In this document: one piece after another, positions 23,177 to 34,804 of the stretch
Layout of the letters: each line of letters opens with the position of its first letter
Numbering within the stretch: the first letter of the stretch is position 1
Notes under the pieces: model-generated
What the model was told of the DNA's origin: nothing
The model's input: only the letters and a program-made list of their open reading frames with translations
Database searches by the model: none
Position numbers and translations under genes: made by a program
DNA from: Vandiemenella viatica
Taxonomy: Eukaryota; Arthropoda; Insecta; Orthoptera; Morabidae
Assembly: GCA_031002005.1 (NCBI GenBank)
Contig: CM061920.1
Location: 107,505,447-107,569,446 of the forward strand
DNA: 64,000 bases
Direction: 5' to 3'

Positions 23177-23534
23177 CTGAAACCAAGATAAAACTGATTT
23201 TACAGATTTCCAACTTTTATATAACACAAATCAAGTGTTCAAAACATAAGACACTTAGTACCAACACAATGCATAAAAATTTTAATTATAATTCAGAAAC
23301 AGATTACTGTGGTGGAATATAGAGTAATACACACTGGAGATTTAACTAAAACAATGGTTCTGTATTTAAACAGTTTCAGTTTGAAATTTTAATAATACTC
23401 TTGATAAGTTAGTGAATTAGACCTATTCATAAGCAACATACTGTGGTTAGTCAGGTTTTTTTAAAGTGCACCAACATCCTGATAAAGTAATACCTACATA
23501 TGAAAATTCTTATTACTTTTCTCTTGCTCCCAAA

Positions 23535-24825
23535 AATCTGATTGAGGCCAGCACACACACTTATGTTTGTCAATTGTTTTGCTTGTACAGTCTCAAGTTG
23601 TAATGCAAGACGGAACCTTTGACGGAACTCAGTAGAGTCCACAAACATTCCGTTTACTACTTCATTTTTCTGCCAACAGCAAAATGTAAATATGGCTGAG
23701 ATACATAAATTAGTTGTTGTCGCAGCTATTGTTCTGATAATAAGAAAGAAAAACAAATAAAGAACAGAATTAGAGAGAAATGGTCAAAACATTGGCTATT
23801 TAAGAGAACAAAATTTAGTCACATTAATTTACTATGTTAATTGAAGCCAAAAACTGAAGACTGATTTAATTATGTTCACATGAACGAAGAAACCTACTTT
23901 GAGTTACTGACAATGGTGACAAATAAGGAACAGAATTAGAGATAAATGGTCAAAACATTGGCTATTTAAGAGAATAAGACACGACACTAGAATGAGAAAT
24001 GCAATAAAGAATAACACACCAAGAACATCTTAGTGATACAGTGCATTTTTTAGCAACAGGTGGATGTTATGATATTCAATTCATTGATAAGAAACACAGT
24101 CCCAGATCCAGAGAAGGCCAAACTGGGACACTAGCCCTGGGCAGCAAATTGGAAAAGGGGGGGGGGGATGGCTAACGACGGGATGGCAGCGATACTCAGG
24201 GTGGCAGCAACAGGGGCGGTGAAGTAATGTTAAAAGGAGCAGCATCTTACAGTTTTTGCCCCGGGTCAGAAAATTCCTAGATCTGCCACTGAAGAAACAG
24301 CATGATAAAATACCAAAATATAGCACTTCCATGTCTTCGATACCAGACCCAAATTTACAATATTTGTTATATTTTTTCTGTGTCTTCAGAAAACAAGTTA
24401 TTAATAAAATCATTTTTATAACTATTTCTTTATTTGCCTATTGATCAACTTCTTTCAATTTATTGATAAGAGTGTCATGTGAAACACTTTTTTCTGTTTG
24501 TTTAAATACTTTTTACTTTTGAATTTCCACAGAAACTTATTTTGTTTGCATAAATCAATAAATACAGTAAGAAATCCGCGTGGCATTAGTCTAATATCCA
24601 TTATGCAAGACGGTAGTACGTACACACACACCTTTTTGCTGGATGACAAGTAGGAACGCTTACGGAAAATTAAGAGTGAATGCCTTCAAGCCAAACAATT
24701 AAGAAACACAACAATTAAGTCGATCGATTTGTTCCCATACACTCTGTTTTGCATTACAACTTGTGACTGTACAAGCAAAATGATCATCAAACATGAGTGT
24801 GTGTGCCCAGCTTTAAAGAAACAAT
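23535..24825. repeat. Inverted and direct repeat pairs flanking a hAT MITE
   Basis: A segment at about 23540-23630 (with GCTTGTACAGTCTCAAGTTG) recurs inverted at about 24747-24825 (CAACTTGTGACTGTACAAGC). A 55-60-bp segment with ATGGTCAAAACATTGGCTAT at 23758-23820 recurs in direct orientation at 23926-23986. These look like ends and internal duplications of an older MITE or DNA transposon that I cannot classify. Open frames in it show no domain. Confidence 0.6.
24097..24291. mobile_element. hAT-type MITE with 8-bp target duplication
   Basis: The 195-bp element is flanked by identical 8-bp copies AAGAAACA (24089-24096 and 24292-24299). The left end begins CAGTCCCAGATCCAGAGAA. The right end, inverted, begins CAGTGGCAGATCTAGGAAT, giving imperfect TIRs of about 16-18 bp starting with CAGT. 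The interior holds a G-run and GC-rich sequence. Length, TIR start and 8-bp duplication fit the hAT superfamily. No coding capacity. Confidence 0.9.
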
Positions 24826-24974
24826 AGTTCCATACTAGCATACAGATAAATCAAGTTTTACCATACTGGAGATTAACCATAATTTTTATCAATTTAATTT
24901 TTTTTACTTCTAAGTGACAATTTACATAACATAACTAAAAAAGAATTAAAAAATACAGTAGTAAGAATACTCAC

Positions 24975-25196
24975 AGTGTTATCATCAAATTGGTACCAGT
25001 GCCAGAAGATGTCTGAGCTACAGCAGTGTAATGACCACAGTTAACAGATGAGCCCATGTGCAGTACAAGGGAAACTAAACGATATACTAGTGGTTGTCCT
25101 CCTCGGTACTGAGATTGTTGGCATACGAATCTTGTGAGATCAAGCCTCTGTGGGAACTCCACATGTTTGTTCAGTTTTCCACTCATCATATTGAAT
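24975..25196 (-). CDS. USP36: USP36/scrawny-type deubiquitinase, catalytic His exon with frame break
   Basis: A ttgcag acceptor and a gtgagt donor bound 222 bases. The exon completes the LKR codon of the previous exon and continues RFNMMSGKLNKHVEF, then LVSLVLHMGSSVNCGHYTA. The N-C-G-H-Y-T block holds the catalytic His of the USP triad (CGHY). After SSGTG the frame runs into NLMITL and a stop, whereas the shifted frame reads WYQFDDNT, the expected conserved motif that ends in phase 0 at the donor. One base is missing (or two are extra) at about 24999-25001. The length (222) is one base short of the 223 needed by the splice phases. The rest of the gene looks intact, so an assembly error is plausible. 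Confidence 0.9.
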
Positions 25197-25449
25197 CTGC
25201 AATAACTTTTATTCTAAGACATTGTCACTTACTTAAACAATAATTATAAATATTACAGTCTTCAAATAAAGAAAGGAACTTAAAAAAAAAAGTGTTGCAC
25301 AACAACTAAGAAACAATGAAAATAATAACAGGATGGGAAAACTATCAAGTCGGAACAATGTGAAATCAAGGATACAGAAAATAAGTCCTCCACTTGTTAA
25401 AGTTGCAAGCATTGGAGAATTTTCCAACATATCGTATCTGTGTATTCAC

Positions 25450-25686
25450 TTTCCTTTTTTCTGGTTTTTATGCCTTTTCGGTGCTGAGGTCATTAGAGGC
25501 AGAAAATGACTGGGGCAACGAATGGGAATGCTTTCAGTCCTGGCCTTTTGAAGGAAACTTCCCAGCATTCACCTTGATTTACTTAGGCAAATAAAGAAAA
25601 ATACGAATCTGGATGATCCGACAGGAATTCGAATCCGTGTCCCTCGAAAGCAAGGCCAGAGTGTTACTGCTCACCCACCACGCTTG
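25450..25686 (-). mobile_element. SINE, tRNA-headed, near full length
   Basis: On the minus strand: a tRNA-like head (GTGGTGGGTGAGCAG box A region; GGATTCGAATTCCTG box B), then GATCATCCAGATTC, TGCTGGGAAGTTTCC and a 3' body with TAATGACCTCAGCACC. It is the same family as the partial copy at 1-150. The layout matches a SINE known to me from polyneopteran insects. It lies in the intron upstream of the catalytic His exon. Confidence 0.75.
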
Positions 25687-26286
25687 GTGTTAGTCATCTT
25701 GGCCCATGCACCTTCAATTCTGTTAAAAAACTGTTGTAAATGAAATACTTCAGCCTTCCCTTCAAAAAAATTCTTCATACAGAGGAAAATTCATCTACTT
25801 GGATGTAAATGATCTCATTTGTTTTTCCAAGGACGTTATGAAAAATGATAGGTATATTACTAAACTAACTTCTAAATAAAAACATTTATATTTATGGAAT
25901 TCACTTATCACTATGGTAACTCAGTTAAATGAATCAAAAAGTAAAAGTGGACATGGAAGTCATTTTCTACAGTTCTGTTGTCCAAGAGCCCAAAACGACT
26001 GACAGAAAATATTGGGTGACCTTTAAATTTTACACAAAATCAAATTGTGTTCAACTTCATCATAGCTGACCACCTAAACCATTTTGGGAAAGTAATGACT
26101 ACACATATCAATTTAGAGAGACATTCTGAATACAAAAAATTAGTTGCCTTCCTTACACAATCTAAGTTTTCACAAAACAATGTGAGTTATGCTACTAACT
26201 GTAGCTGATAAACTAAAATGTTTTGAATAATATACTAACCAAGAAAAAGGCATCATAATCTATCTAGAATTATATTTATATGAAAA

Positions 26287-26421
26287 GGAAAGATAAAATA
26301 CACCCAACACTCACCAAAGTTGAAGGGAGGAGGGCAGCAGCAACACAAAACAATACACAAACACAGAAAATACTATATCTCGGGTTAAACCCTTTGTTAA
26401 GTTAAAAGAAGTAAGTGGCTG
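26287..26421. mobile_element. MITE family B fragment, inverted relative to 20002-20165
   Basis: It is the reverse complement, with substitutions, of the family B segment at 20002-20165. Shared blocks are CTCACCAAAGTTGAAGGGAG, GGCAGCAGCAACACAAAACA and the GTTAAAAGAAGTAAGTGGCT end. The two half-copies lie about 6.3 kb apart in opposite orientation and could be independent insertions. Confidence 0.7.
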
Positions 26422-26639
26422 AACTCGCGCAAGCCTTGAGTTCGAAACAGTCACTCATAGAATGAAACTGACCGTTGGAGGTGGTAGGAGGAGCAATGAT
26501 AATATAACTACAAGTATGAATCATATGAAAGATTAAAATGGGAAATAATAATCATTAAAAAACAATAAACATATAATAAATAAATAAATAGAAAATATTG
26601 AAATTTTTTGAAATAAGTTCTATAAATATATATGAATCT

Positions 26640-27430
26640 ATTGTTACATATTTATGATCTGGACCCACGGTGAAAACATCCTTTTTGACTTCTTGAACTC
26701 ACTGAATAACAACTCCTGGTCCTACTCTCAGTCTGACTTCATTTTTCTGGATGTGGACATCTCTGTACAAAATGGTCACTTACTCACCTCTGTTAACATA
26801 AAGCTCACTAACCTCCAATACTATCTCCATTTTGATAGCTGCCATCCATATAATACAAAACATTTCATTCCATACAGCCTAGCCATTTGAGGCAAATGCA
26901 TCTGCTCTCATCACGAATCCTTTACTCTCTACTCCAACAACCTGACCCAAGCACTCAAACTGCAATTATCCTCCAGAATTAGTCCAAAAACAGCTATCAA
27001 GAGTCAAGAACTGTCCACCACACCGACACATACAACCCAAAACCAACCAGAACCCTGTTTTTCTCACCCAGTTTACCCTGGCCCATAATCGCTAAACCAA
27101 ATTCTTCATTTGGGCTATGACTTTCTCAGATCCTTTCCTGAAATGTGCTGCCTTCTTCCCACTATCCTTTCCACACCGGTCACCTTCAGCAGACCACCTA
27201 ATCTAAAAAATATACTTGTACATAAATATTGACCCTCTGATCCTCCTAAATCACAATTTGGATCATTCCCTTGTAAGAGACCCCATTGCAAAACGTGTTG
27301 TGTGTATACTACTACCACTCACTACCTATTGCAACCCTACTACTGGGGAAACCTACCCCATAATAGGTCAAGGAAGGATATTCAGACCACACATTTTGGT
27401 GATTTGCTTCAAGTTTAGTGTGAAGGGTTG
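26640..27430 (+). mobile_element. Penelope-like element fragment, copy 1
   Basis: The plus strand encodes FLDVDISVQNGHLLTSVNIK, then YYLHFDSCHPYNTKHFIPYS, and after stops FSRPPNLKNILVHKY and CKRPHCKTC. This order (F-L-D-V/x-I, Y-L-H-x-x-S-C-H-P, then P-P-N-L-K and a C-x-x-P-x-C-x-x-C start of the GIY-YIG domain) is diagnostic of Penelope-like retroelements. The 5' RT core (palm with YADD) is not present and the 3' endonuclease is cut. Several stops; dead copy. Related fragment at 8040-8640. Confidence 0.75.
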
Positions 27431-27752
27431 ACTTTTTAACACGGTGTTAAGATCTTCCATCATATTCTGGTACCAGCAAAGATAGGACAGCTTGAACTAA
27501 ATCTAAATTCCCAACTGTGGAGGTTTATATGCCACATAAATTAAACATTTTTCAACTCATGTCAGGAAAACAAATACAGAATGCTTATCCCTAGTTCTAT
27601 TAGACAATTATTTTTGTAACATTTATGTTAGATCTAATGTAAGCAAGAACCCCATCACCTATTCTTGTTAATCTGTGATTTCTGTACAAAGATTAAGCAT
27701 TTAATCACACAAAATTGTCACCAAAAAGACAGTTTCAACCATGACTCTAGAA

Positions 27753-28097
27753 TATAGGTTCCCAAACTCGGGGAGGCAACGCCCCTATTGGGACATGAAG
27801 ATATGTCAGGTCAGGGAAAGGGAGAGGGGAGGAAAGTGGAGTGTGAGGAAACTTCAATGCCTGTACAGAAGACAGCCTAATTCTACTCATTCAGATGTAC
27901 TAGGTCTCCTTCACTGCCTCTTAAATGTGAAAACCTTTATTGTCACATCACATACTAAGTAATTTTCCTGTGGGATGTTAGTACTGAAATGTAGGCATTT
28001 ACCTTTTTAATAATAAAATTTTAGCAGGAGGGGAGGGTAAGTAAACGTTTCTATTTATGGAAGGGGGGCATGGCAAGAAAAAGTTTGAGAATCCCTA
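27753..28097. mobile_element. hAT-type MITE, second family
   Basis: The ends are TATAGGTTCCCAAACT on the left and, inverted, TAGGGATTCTCAAACT on the right. The 8-bp flanks are CTCTAGAA (27745-27752) and CTTTAGAA (28098-28105), seven of eight identical. The TTCTCAAACT-type TIR and 8-bp duplication fit hAT. The interior is GC/purine-rich and non-coding. Confidence 0.75.
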
Positions 28098-28105
28098 CTT
28101 TAGAA

Positions 28106-29360
28106 CAAGAATTACATGGAAACTGGAGTTTTCAAATAGGAATTGAAATTTAAGGAAATGTGTACATTTACAAGTGCTGTGTGAAGTTCTTGGGAAATAA
28201 TGTCAGCAAAATTATGCAGTGATTCAGAAGTGGAGGAGGTCCTGTTAGTGCTCAATACCAAGGACATGTGGAATGTAGTGGGCAGGAAGCTGTAGGCATT
28301 GGCTTTCAAAGAAAAGAAGAAGATATAAATAACAAGGGAGAGGTAGAAGGAACAGATAAATTTAACACGATTGTATGTGGAATATATATAACTGTGCTAG
28401 TATGTGCCCCAAATAGCAGCACTTAAAAAACCGATTTTAAGGGAACTTCATCAAATTTTGAAACTGTAACTATTTATTTTAATTAAAACAGATGGATGCT
28501 ACTGCAAATGAAAAAGTAGTTACAGTCGATAAAAATAACAAACCGGATGATGATTAAAACCAATAATGACAATAAGTATAAATATTTAAATCAATTAATC
28601 GTTCTACTTAATCAAGTGAATGAAACAAATAAATTACTACAATTCGAGCTTGTAAAGTTAGTTAATATTTTTTATTTCAGCTATTAGGCTGACAGAGACC
28701 TTATTACAATTCAGCACTCATATATGCAAATCTATACAATTATAAATCTGTAAGCAAGCTGCATATATCTGATGGTTTCAAACACTATCATCCAAAAACT
28801 ACCACAGCGATTTGGATGATGTTTTCAAATTGTTAGAGCTAATGGTTTTGATTAAAATCTGAGGAAATACCTAATGACATACGTACCAAGGGATAGATCA
28901 AGTAATTAAAATCATTTCTAGATAGATTAAATATGCATTACAGGTCAATCTGTATTTGAGGTAAGCACTCCTTTCACAAAAAAATGACAAAAGATCACAC
29001 TACGCAACTTAAGATCCTGCTATATTTTTTTTTTACTTTGGTTATTTAGTTTTCTGGGTGCAGTACTTTAAAATTAAATGGAATATGTGAGTCAAACGTA
29101 ACAAGCAGTGACTTGCTATTGTAACAGATTGGCTACCATGCGAAATGTGTTAGATTATCAATGTGGCAGACATGTATTGTCTCTGGTAGACAAACAGTTT
29201 GTCTGCTGTGCTCACTTAAACACTTTACATTAAAAGATGTTATATGGATATGGAATACAGTTTTTCTCGAAGAAATATGCCTGAGAAACAGCTACAATAA
29301 ATATCAAAAAGTATCAATACATATTTCTTGCATAAAAACTTGTGTGGAACTGTACTCATT
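28106..29360. other. Intronic sequence, no gene recognised
   Basis: AT-rich sequence in the 10.3-kb intron between the two USP catalytic exons. Frames at 28112-28309 and 29161-29400 show no motif. Nothing else is visible. Confidence 0.4.
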
Positions 29361-29369
29361 TAGTATATA

Positions 29370-29745
29370 TATGGTGGCCATAATGTGCATTTATTCTTAA
29401 ATAATATTGTCCAATAATCATGTGCACAAATTTTCGTAGCAAAAGAATATTTCGTACTGAGGTGGATCGTTTATTTTACAGGGGAGTCATACTAATGTAC
29501 GTATAAATGTGGATGATTTTGTAATGGTCCAATAATGGTGTACATTTACAAATATTCTTAAATAATATTGTTCAAGAAATGTGTTTACTAATTTTGGTAC
29601 CAAAAGAACATTTCGTTCCTAGGTTGTCCACTCGCATTATAGAGAAGCCATACTAATATAAAAATTAATATGGATAATTTGGAAGTGGTACAGCAATGGT
29701 GTACATGTGCAAATCTTAAATAATATCGTCCAAAAAATGTGTGTA
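29370..29745. repeat. Tandem repeat, unit about 160 bp, 2.2 copies
   Basis: Units start with TTAAATAATATTGTCCAA (29397), TTAAATAATATTGTTCAAG (29558) and TTAAATAATATCGTCCAAA (29716), so spacings are 161 and 158 bp. Shared blocks include AAAAGAA-ATTTCGT, GCCATACTAATAT and CAATGGTGTACAT. A related ATGGATAGTTTGGAAGTGGT block occurs at 33148-33168. Identity between units is moderate, so the array is old. Confidence 0.8.
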
Positions 29746-29850
29746 CAGTAGAACTCCAATTATCGGAATCAATTGGGACCGGACCCCATTCGGATAATTG
29801 GATTTTTTCTGAAAAAGGGTCTATTTTAATTAATACTTATGTATGTCGAA
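29746..29850. mobile_element. pogo/Tigger-like MITE end
   Basis: After a TA dinucleotide (29744-29745) comes CAGTAGAACTCCAATTATCG, a terminus typical of pogo/Tigger-like elements. An internal inverted counterpart (CGGATAATTGGA) follows within 60 bp. The opposite terminus is not found, so the element is truncated or the call is a solo end. Confidence 0.5.
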
Positions 29851-29921
29851 AATGGGAGAAAAAAATTTCTTTAAAGAAAGAGAGCTTTTAATTAATTAAA
29901 TGAAACGGCAACACTTTTACA

Positions 29922-30066
29922 TGAAATGTAGTCTTCACAGGTTCTCCGCCAGATAAACTTGACAAAAGACAAGCTGACAGATCTGATGATGGTGGCAGAT
30001 CTAGCCGCCAAAAGCTTGTGTTCCATCAATTCTATCCGGCGGAGAACCTGTGAAGACTACATTTCA
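29922..30066. repeat. Fold-back with perfect 29-bp arms
   Basis: 29922-29950 and 30038-30066 are perfect reverse complements, beginning TGAAATGTAGTCTTCACAGG, with an 87-nt loop. It is a short palindromic MITE or the collapsed ends of a larger element. No coding content. It lies next to another fold-back at 30127-30450. Confidence 0.9.
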
Positions 30067-30126
30067 GCAACATGCTGGGAAAGTATATTTTCCAGTCAGA
30101 AGGTACTTTTCTCACTTATAAAGATT

Positions 30127-30450
30127 TAATTGCAAGGAAAGGGAAAATGACTCATCACTCACCAAAGTTGAAGGCAGCGACGAGAGAAGAACATATATTA
30201 CGAACACACAAATAAAAAAAATAAAAAATAAACAAAACTAAAAACTCAATATTTCGGTAGTTAACCAGCAACCCCCGGTGTGTGCACACCTCCCGAGGAG
30301 CATGACTCATTTTCTATGTCGTGAATAAGGTTAACTACCAAAATATTGAATTTTTTTTTTTGTGTGTGTGTGTTCGTAATATATGTTCTTCTCTCGTCGC
30401 TGCCTTCAACTTTGGTGAGTGATGAGTCACTTTCCCTTTCCTTGCAATTA
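30127..30450. mobile_element. Fold-back MITE, family B-related, complete
   Basis: The terminal inverted repeats of about 85 bp start TAATTGCAAGGAAAGGGAAA and include CACTCACCAAAGTTGAAGGC. The interior has GGTTAACTACC-type sequence, a central GTGTGTGCACAC palindrome and a poly-T/GT run. The subterminal CACCAAAGTTGAAGG block links it to the family B fragments at 20002, 26287 and (weaker) 34805. Non-coding. Confidence 0.85.
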
Positions 30451-31479
30451 TATTGCCTAAAGCAGTTTCCTTTTTCCTTAGTTTAATTCTAAAGATTTAT
30501 GGAATATATCTGACAGAAATGGTTCTATTTCATCTGCGTATTTTTGTAATGGTCAGTCTGTGAACTGGGGCTTAAATTGGGAGTTTTGGTATTTTATTCA
30601 GTGAATATTGTAAGTTGCTTGAAGCAAGCGGACAGTACCTACATGAGAGTTTTTGCTGACTCTCAGTGCTTCTGCTGTGTGAAGCAAACATCATGCGTCT
30701 AGCAAGTGATTGCACGCATAAGTATATCTGTGTGGCATGATCTCAGTATATTCTGTGAATGACTATTCTGCCTGCAGCCATGTGATAGGTAAGACCTGTG
30801 TCTTGTCTGTGACTTCAGAACAAGGCAAAGCTATGCTTTTCCCGTAGCGTTGTCTCAAGTAGTTAGTTATTGGGTAGATAAAATATGTTAAATAAATTAT
30901 TCAGTCTGTGTAACTTAAACGAGTAGTTTGCCATTGTTTGTAATAATGTTGTAATGCCTCATGATAATCTTAATTGATAATATGGGGCTGGATAATTGTT
31001 AATCATTGTCATTTGGGCATTAATTAAGTAAAGCCATGTTTCTGTTATAGTCATATGAAGAAGCTATTCATCTGTTAAGCAAGATCAAGTTTGTGACACT
31101 ATAGCCACGCGGGCATGCCGTTTCCTTCCAGCATAAGTTTAGGTAGATTTGCGGATAAATGTATGGGTAGGTTTTTGTAAATAAAGTATGTTTAAATTAT
31201 CCATTGTGTCATGTAAGTCATTTACAGTCATTAGGTTAGAACCCAAGTTATTTCAGGTAATTGTGTGGAAGAGTTTGTGATATATCAGCAAGGTAAGAAC
31301 TATAATAAATATCACAATTAAAGCAGTTCGGGATCCTTGCTATACCAAAGATCGCCCTGGTGTCAAATATCCTTATCCTGACAAGGTACCCACATAGTAT
31401 AATCTGTTATAATCTTGAAGATAGCCTACAACCCTACGATCACATCTAAGAACCCCTCCAAATCACTCATAATGACCAC

Positions 31480-33160
31480 AATGTGGACTGCATGGACATA
31501 TATATAACCCTTCTCTGTTACATTCTGAAAATACTCTTACGGGTAAACCATCAGGACCCAGCACTTTCCCCCCACTTCAGGAGCTTTAATTGCTTTATAA
31601 TACCTACACTATCAACTTGTACCAGATCAATCTCAAATTCTACATGCCATGGAAACGTGGGAATGTTTTCTACATTTTCGTCAGTGAAAGAATTTTTAAA
31701 TTCGGTGTTAAATACGGTAGCCTTGTTATGGCTGTCATCAACTTCCCAACTTGTTGTAAAACTGGCATATTGTTGTAACTATGTAAGGTACCTTTTAGTT
31801 CATCAAAAGCACTCCCACTAGCCATCCCCAGCAAAAACGTAGTTTATAAAGCGATTTTGAAGTCGTTTGTGTTGGACTTAGAAATTTCGAGAAGAGTGCT
31901 TGTCAACTTGAAGGAATTTTCCTGTATTCATTTCCACAGTGAAAACTCACCATTAGAATCATTTTAAAGTGTATTCATTATATTGGGAAAATTTTATTTT
32001 AAGAGATATTTCAGTTTGTTCACATTTTGAAACACACTATTTGAGAAGTAAAAACCTAAGATTTGAAATATCTTTAAATTGAGTAAAGCTACAGCTGAAC
32101 TTTTATCACCAACTATAGTCAACATTGTCCCAAGTATTTTAATAGTAAAATTAACTAATTTGGTAAAGTTTAATTAGCAATTTTAATCAGGAGAAAAAAT
32201 GAAGTTTTTAACTAAAAGGAATACAAAGTTGAAATTTGTATCAGTAGATAGCCCAAATTCAGGCAATTATAAACATATAATGGCTAAAGTATTTGTCGGG
32301 AAATTAAGTTTTAAAAGATAAATTGTTGTTAATTGTTGTTGGAAGTTCAAGAAAGTCCGCCAAGTTGGTCACGTGATGACTTCAATTTTAAGATTATAGA
32401 AACCCTTTTGAATGTTAAATTAAATTAAAACAGATAGAACATGATAATAGAAAGTCCCTGTAAAAATTTCAAGTTAAACTATTTAGTACTTTTGGAGATA
32501 TTAATTAAAGAAAAAGTTAATGACATCATAGGCTCCGAAAAGTCTATAAAAGATCTTGCAGTGAGCTCAGATTGTCTCACTCCGCACTAGATTTTAAAAG
32601 AAGTAACTTCATAATATGTAGTCCGATTCTTTTGCCGGAAAGTAATCGAGTAACTTCACGCTAGTTAGCAGTGCGAACTGCTCTGAGCGGTTTAGGCTAA
32701 TTTCAACATGCCGTAGTACTCACTAATGTTAGGGGGACTTTGTGAGTTTTTGTCTTCTCGTACGAATGTGCTTAACCTGTAATCTTCAATGAAACTGTTG
32801 TTCGATGCTTTATCGACTTATCTGGTACCGACAATGTACGGGTGAACTTTTGCAAGAATATAAGTATTATGTTACTCTGAAACTGTGTCAAGTGACTTTA
32901 TTTCAATTACCCTTCGCATTTGGGGTTTAATACGAATGTGTGGCGGCCGATTTCTTAAATATTTTAGGTACTTGAAGGCTACACATGGTCATGAATTTAG
33001 CTGTTCACAGTTCAGGTGAAAGTGTTGCATTATCCCCGTGCAGCCTTGGCACCTGACAACTACCACTAACCTTTTTTACATATGACCAAAATTTCTTTGG
33101 GTTTCCGTTGAGGCTCTTGGAAATTGAATTACAATATATGTAGTAATATGGATAGTTTGG
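31480..33160 (-). mobile_element. LINE ORF2 fragment split by a later insertion
   Basis: On the minus strand 33160-33005 encodes SLNGNPKKFWSYVKKVSG. After a gap of about 1.15 kb, 31820-31480 encodes FTDENVENIPTFP and, in another frame, GESAGPDGLPVRVF. In CR1/L2-type LINEs the N-P-K-K-F-W-x-Y-V motif precedes the F-T-x-E and G-P-D-G-x-P motifs by tens of residues. The two pieces therefore look like one copy interrupted by an insert at about 31840-32995. The insert's right end contains GGGGTTTAATACGAATGTG and GGCGGCC, related to the repeats at 37350-40402. Highly degraded. Confidence 0.55.
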
Positions 33161-33429
33161 AAGTGGTTCAATAATGGCATCCTGAGAATTGCCAATTTGG
33201 TGTGAAATTTGGTACACAGGTTCCTCAGGCATATTTTTTTTAAAAAACAAATGCATATTAATGCCATGAAATACATGCTAATGAATTTTTTTCCCTTGCT
33301 GATGGTATTGTTTCCAAATGCCCACATCACGAGACACAGCCGGTTAGGTTGATTTGGACACTGGACAAGAATGAATAACCACATTGTTTGTTTTAGCATG
33401 AGGTACAAGGAATTTAGTGTTCATTGATA

Positions 33430-34800
33430 ACTTAAGCTCGCTTGGTGTTTGGATGGCAATTTACAGGCAGTTTAGTTGGAATGCAGCCTGGACGAGAATG
33501 AAAAGTTTACATTCTTAACGATCATTGTTTGGAAGTATAAATATTGGTATCGAATTCATGAAAACTGGGCACTGTATTATTTTATTGTGATGGCATAGAA
33601 ATATCTTCATATGGTACCACGAAATTGCCAGCAATTTTACATTCATTGCAGTGGATGCTATGGATGGTGTCAAAGATGTGTTTAGAACTGGTCACCAGCT
33701 GTAATGCTGACTAACATATAAGGCATATTTCTAGTGGCATTATATTTAAGGTTCATTTTTTTGCTTCGATATACACTTTTCTTCAAAAGATAATGTCCTT
33801 AGGAAAGTGAAAAATTCATGACCAAGGGGAAAATTGCTTATAAGTATGCCATCATTGTGCCAATAATTTTTCACGAAGCCTAATTTCTTATATTTCCTGT
33901 GTTATATAGGATTAAAAATCTTAAAACATTTCAGAAAATAGTATGAATTGAACCTGAGATAATAATTAAAAGAAAGTTTTTTTATTAAACTTCAATTTTT
34001 TTCTTTGCCATGTTAACATTCAGTACTAAAATGAAAAGGGGTAAACCTTTTTTACACACTATAGTTTCCACGAGTGCAAAATGGTGGCCAAATGCTAGTA
34101 AGTTTTCAAGTGCGGCAGTCAGAAACTTCAAATGCTCTGTTATGAAGTCCTCATCTTGGCACCAGTTTTCTCTAATTTATGGTAACATAACTTATTTTTC
34201 TCCATAAGACAGGAATTACACTATTGTCAGCCTAGATTTTTTAGCGCCCTATCTGTAGCGACTGACCCTTAGCTTTCCTTATAAATTAATGGTAACATCA
34301 AACTTGTTCTCTAATGTGTACATAACAATGGCATCAGTGTTTTCTCCTATATATTCAGCATGTATTTGGAGGTTATTTTGCCTATGATATTGTTTGATTT
34401 CATCTCTGTAAAATCTTTTTTGAATTTCTGTAAGTCTAAAACCAAAGAAGTTACAAAACACATAATCACCAGCAAACTAAAATATGTTACAAAAATGAAC
34501 CAAGGCATGTGTGGATACTTGCCCTAATATCATAATATACTTTGTAAATTGATAATTATAGTTTTCAAAACTTGTTTCAAACAGACAGGGATTCAGGCTA
34601 TGGGTTGACAAGGGTAAACACTCACCAAACAGTGTTGACCACTTCCTAAATGCACAACATATGTTAGTTCATCTCTGGCAAACCATTATTGCAGAGGAAG
34701 CTATATGAACAAACAATTTTGTAATTTTCTAATAGCACTTTCATAAAAATTAGTTTAATAATTCAAGTGATATATCATAAATCAAAATATTTACATATTT
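33430..34800. other. Intronic sequence, no gene recognised
   Basis: AT-rich intron sequence. Short frames such as 34010-34207 (plus) and 34279-34461 (minus) lack recognisable domains. Nothing else is visible. Confidence 0.4.
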
Positions 34801-34804
34801 GAGG

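Noticed and set aside
23451..23756. Minus-strand frame of 101 codons, considered as a harbinger-type transposase piece
   Set aside because: No DDE or Myb-like motif could be recognised; the segment overlaps an inverted repeat, so it is kept only as a repeat.
29370..29745. CRISPR-like array
   Set aside because: The units are 160 bp tandem repeats without short conserved repeats and unique spacers, in a eukaryotic genome.
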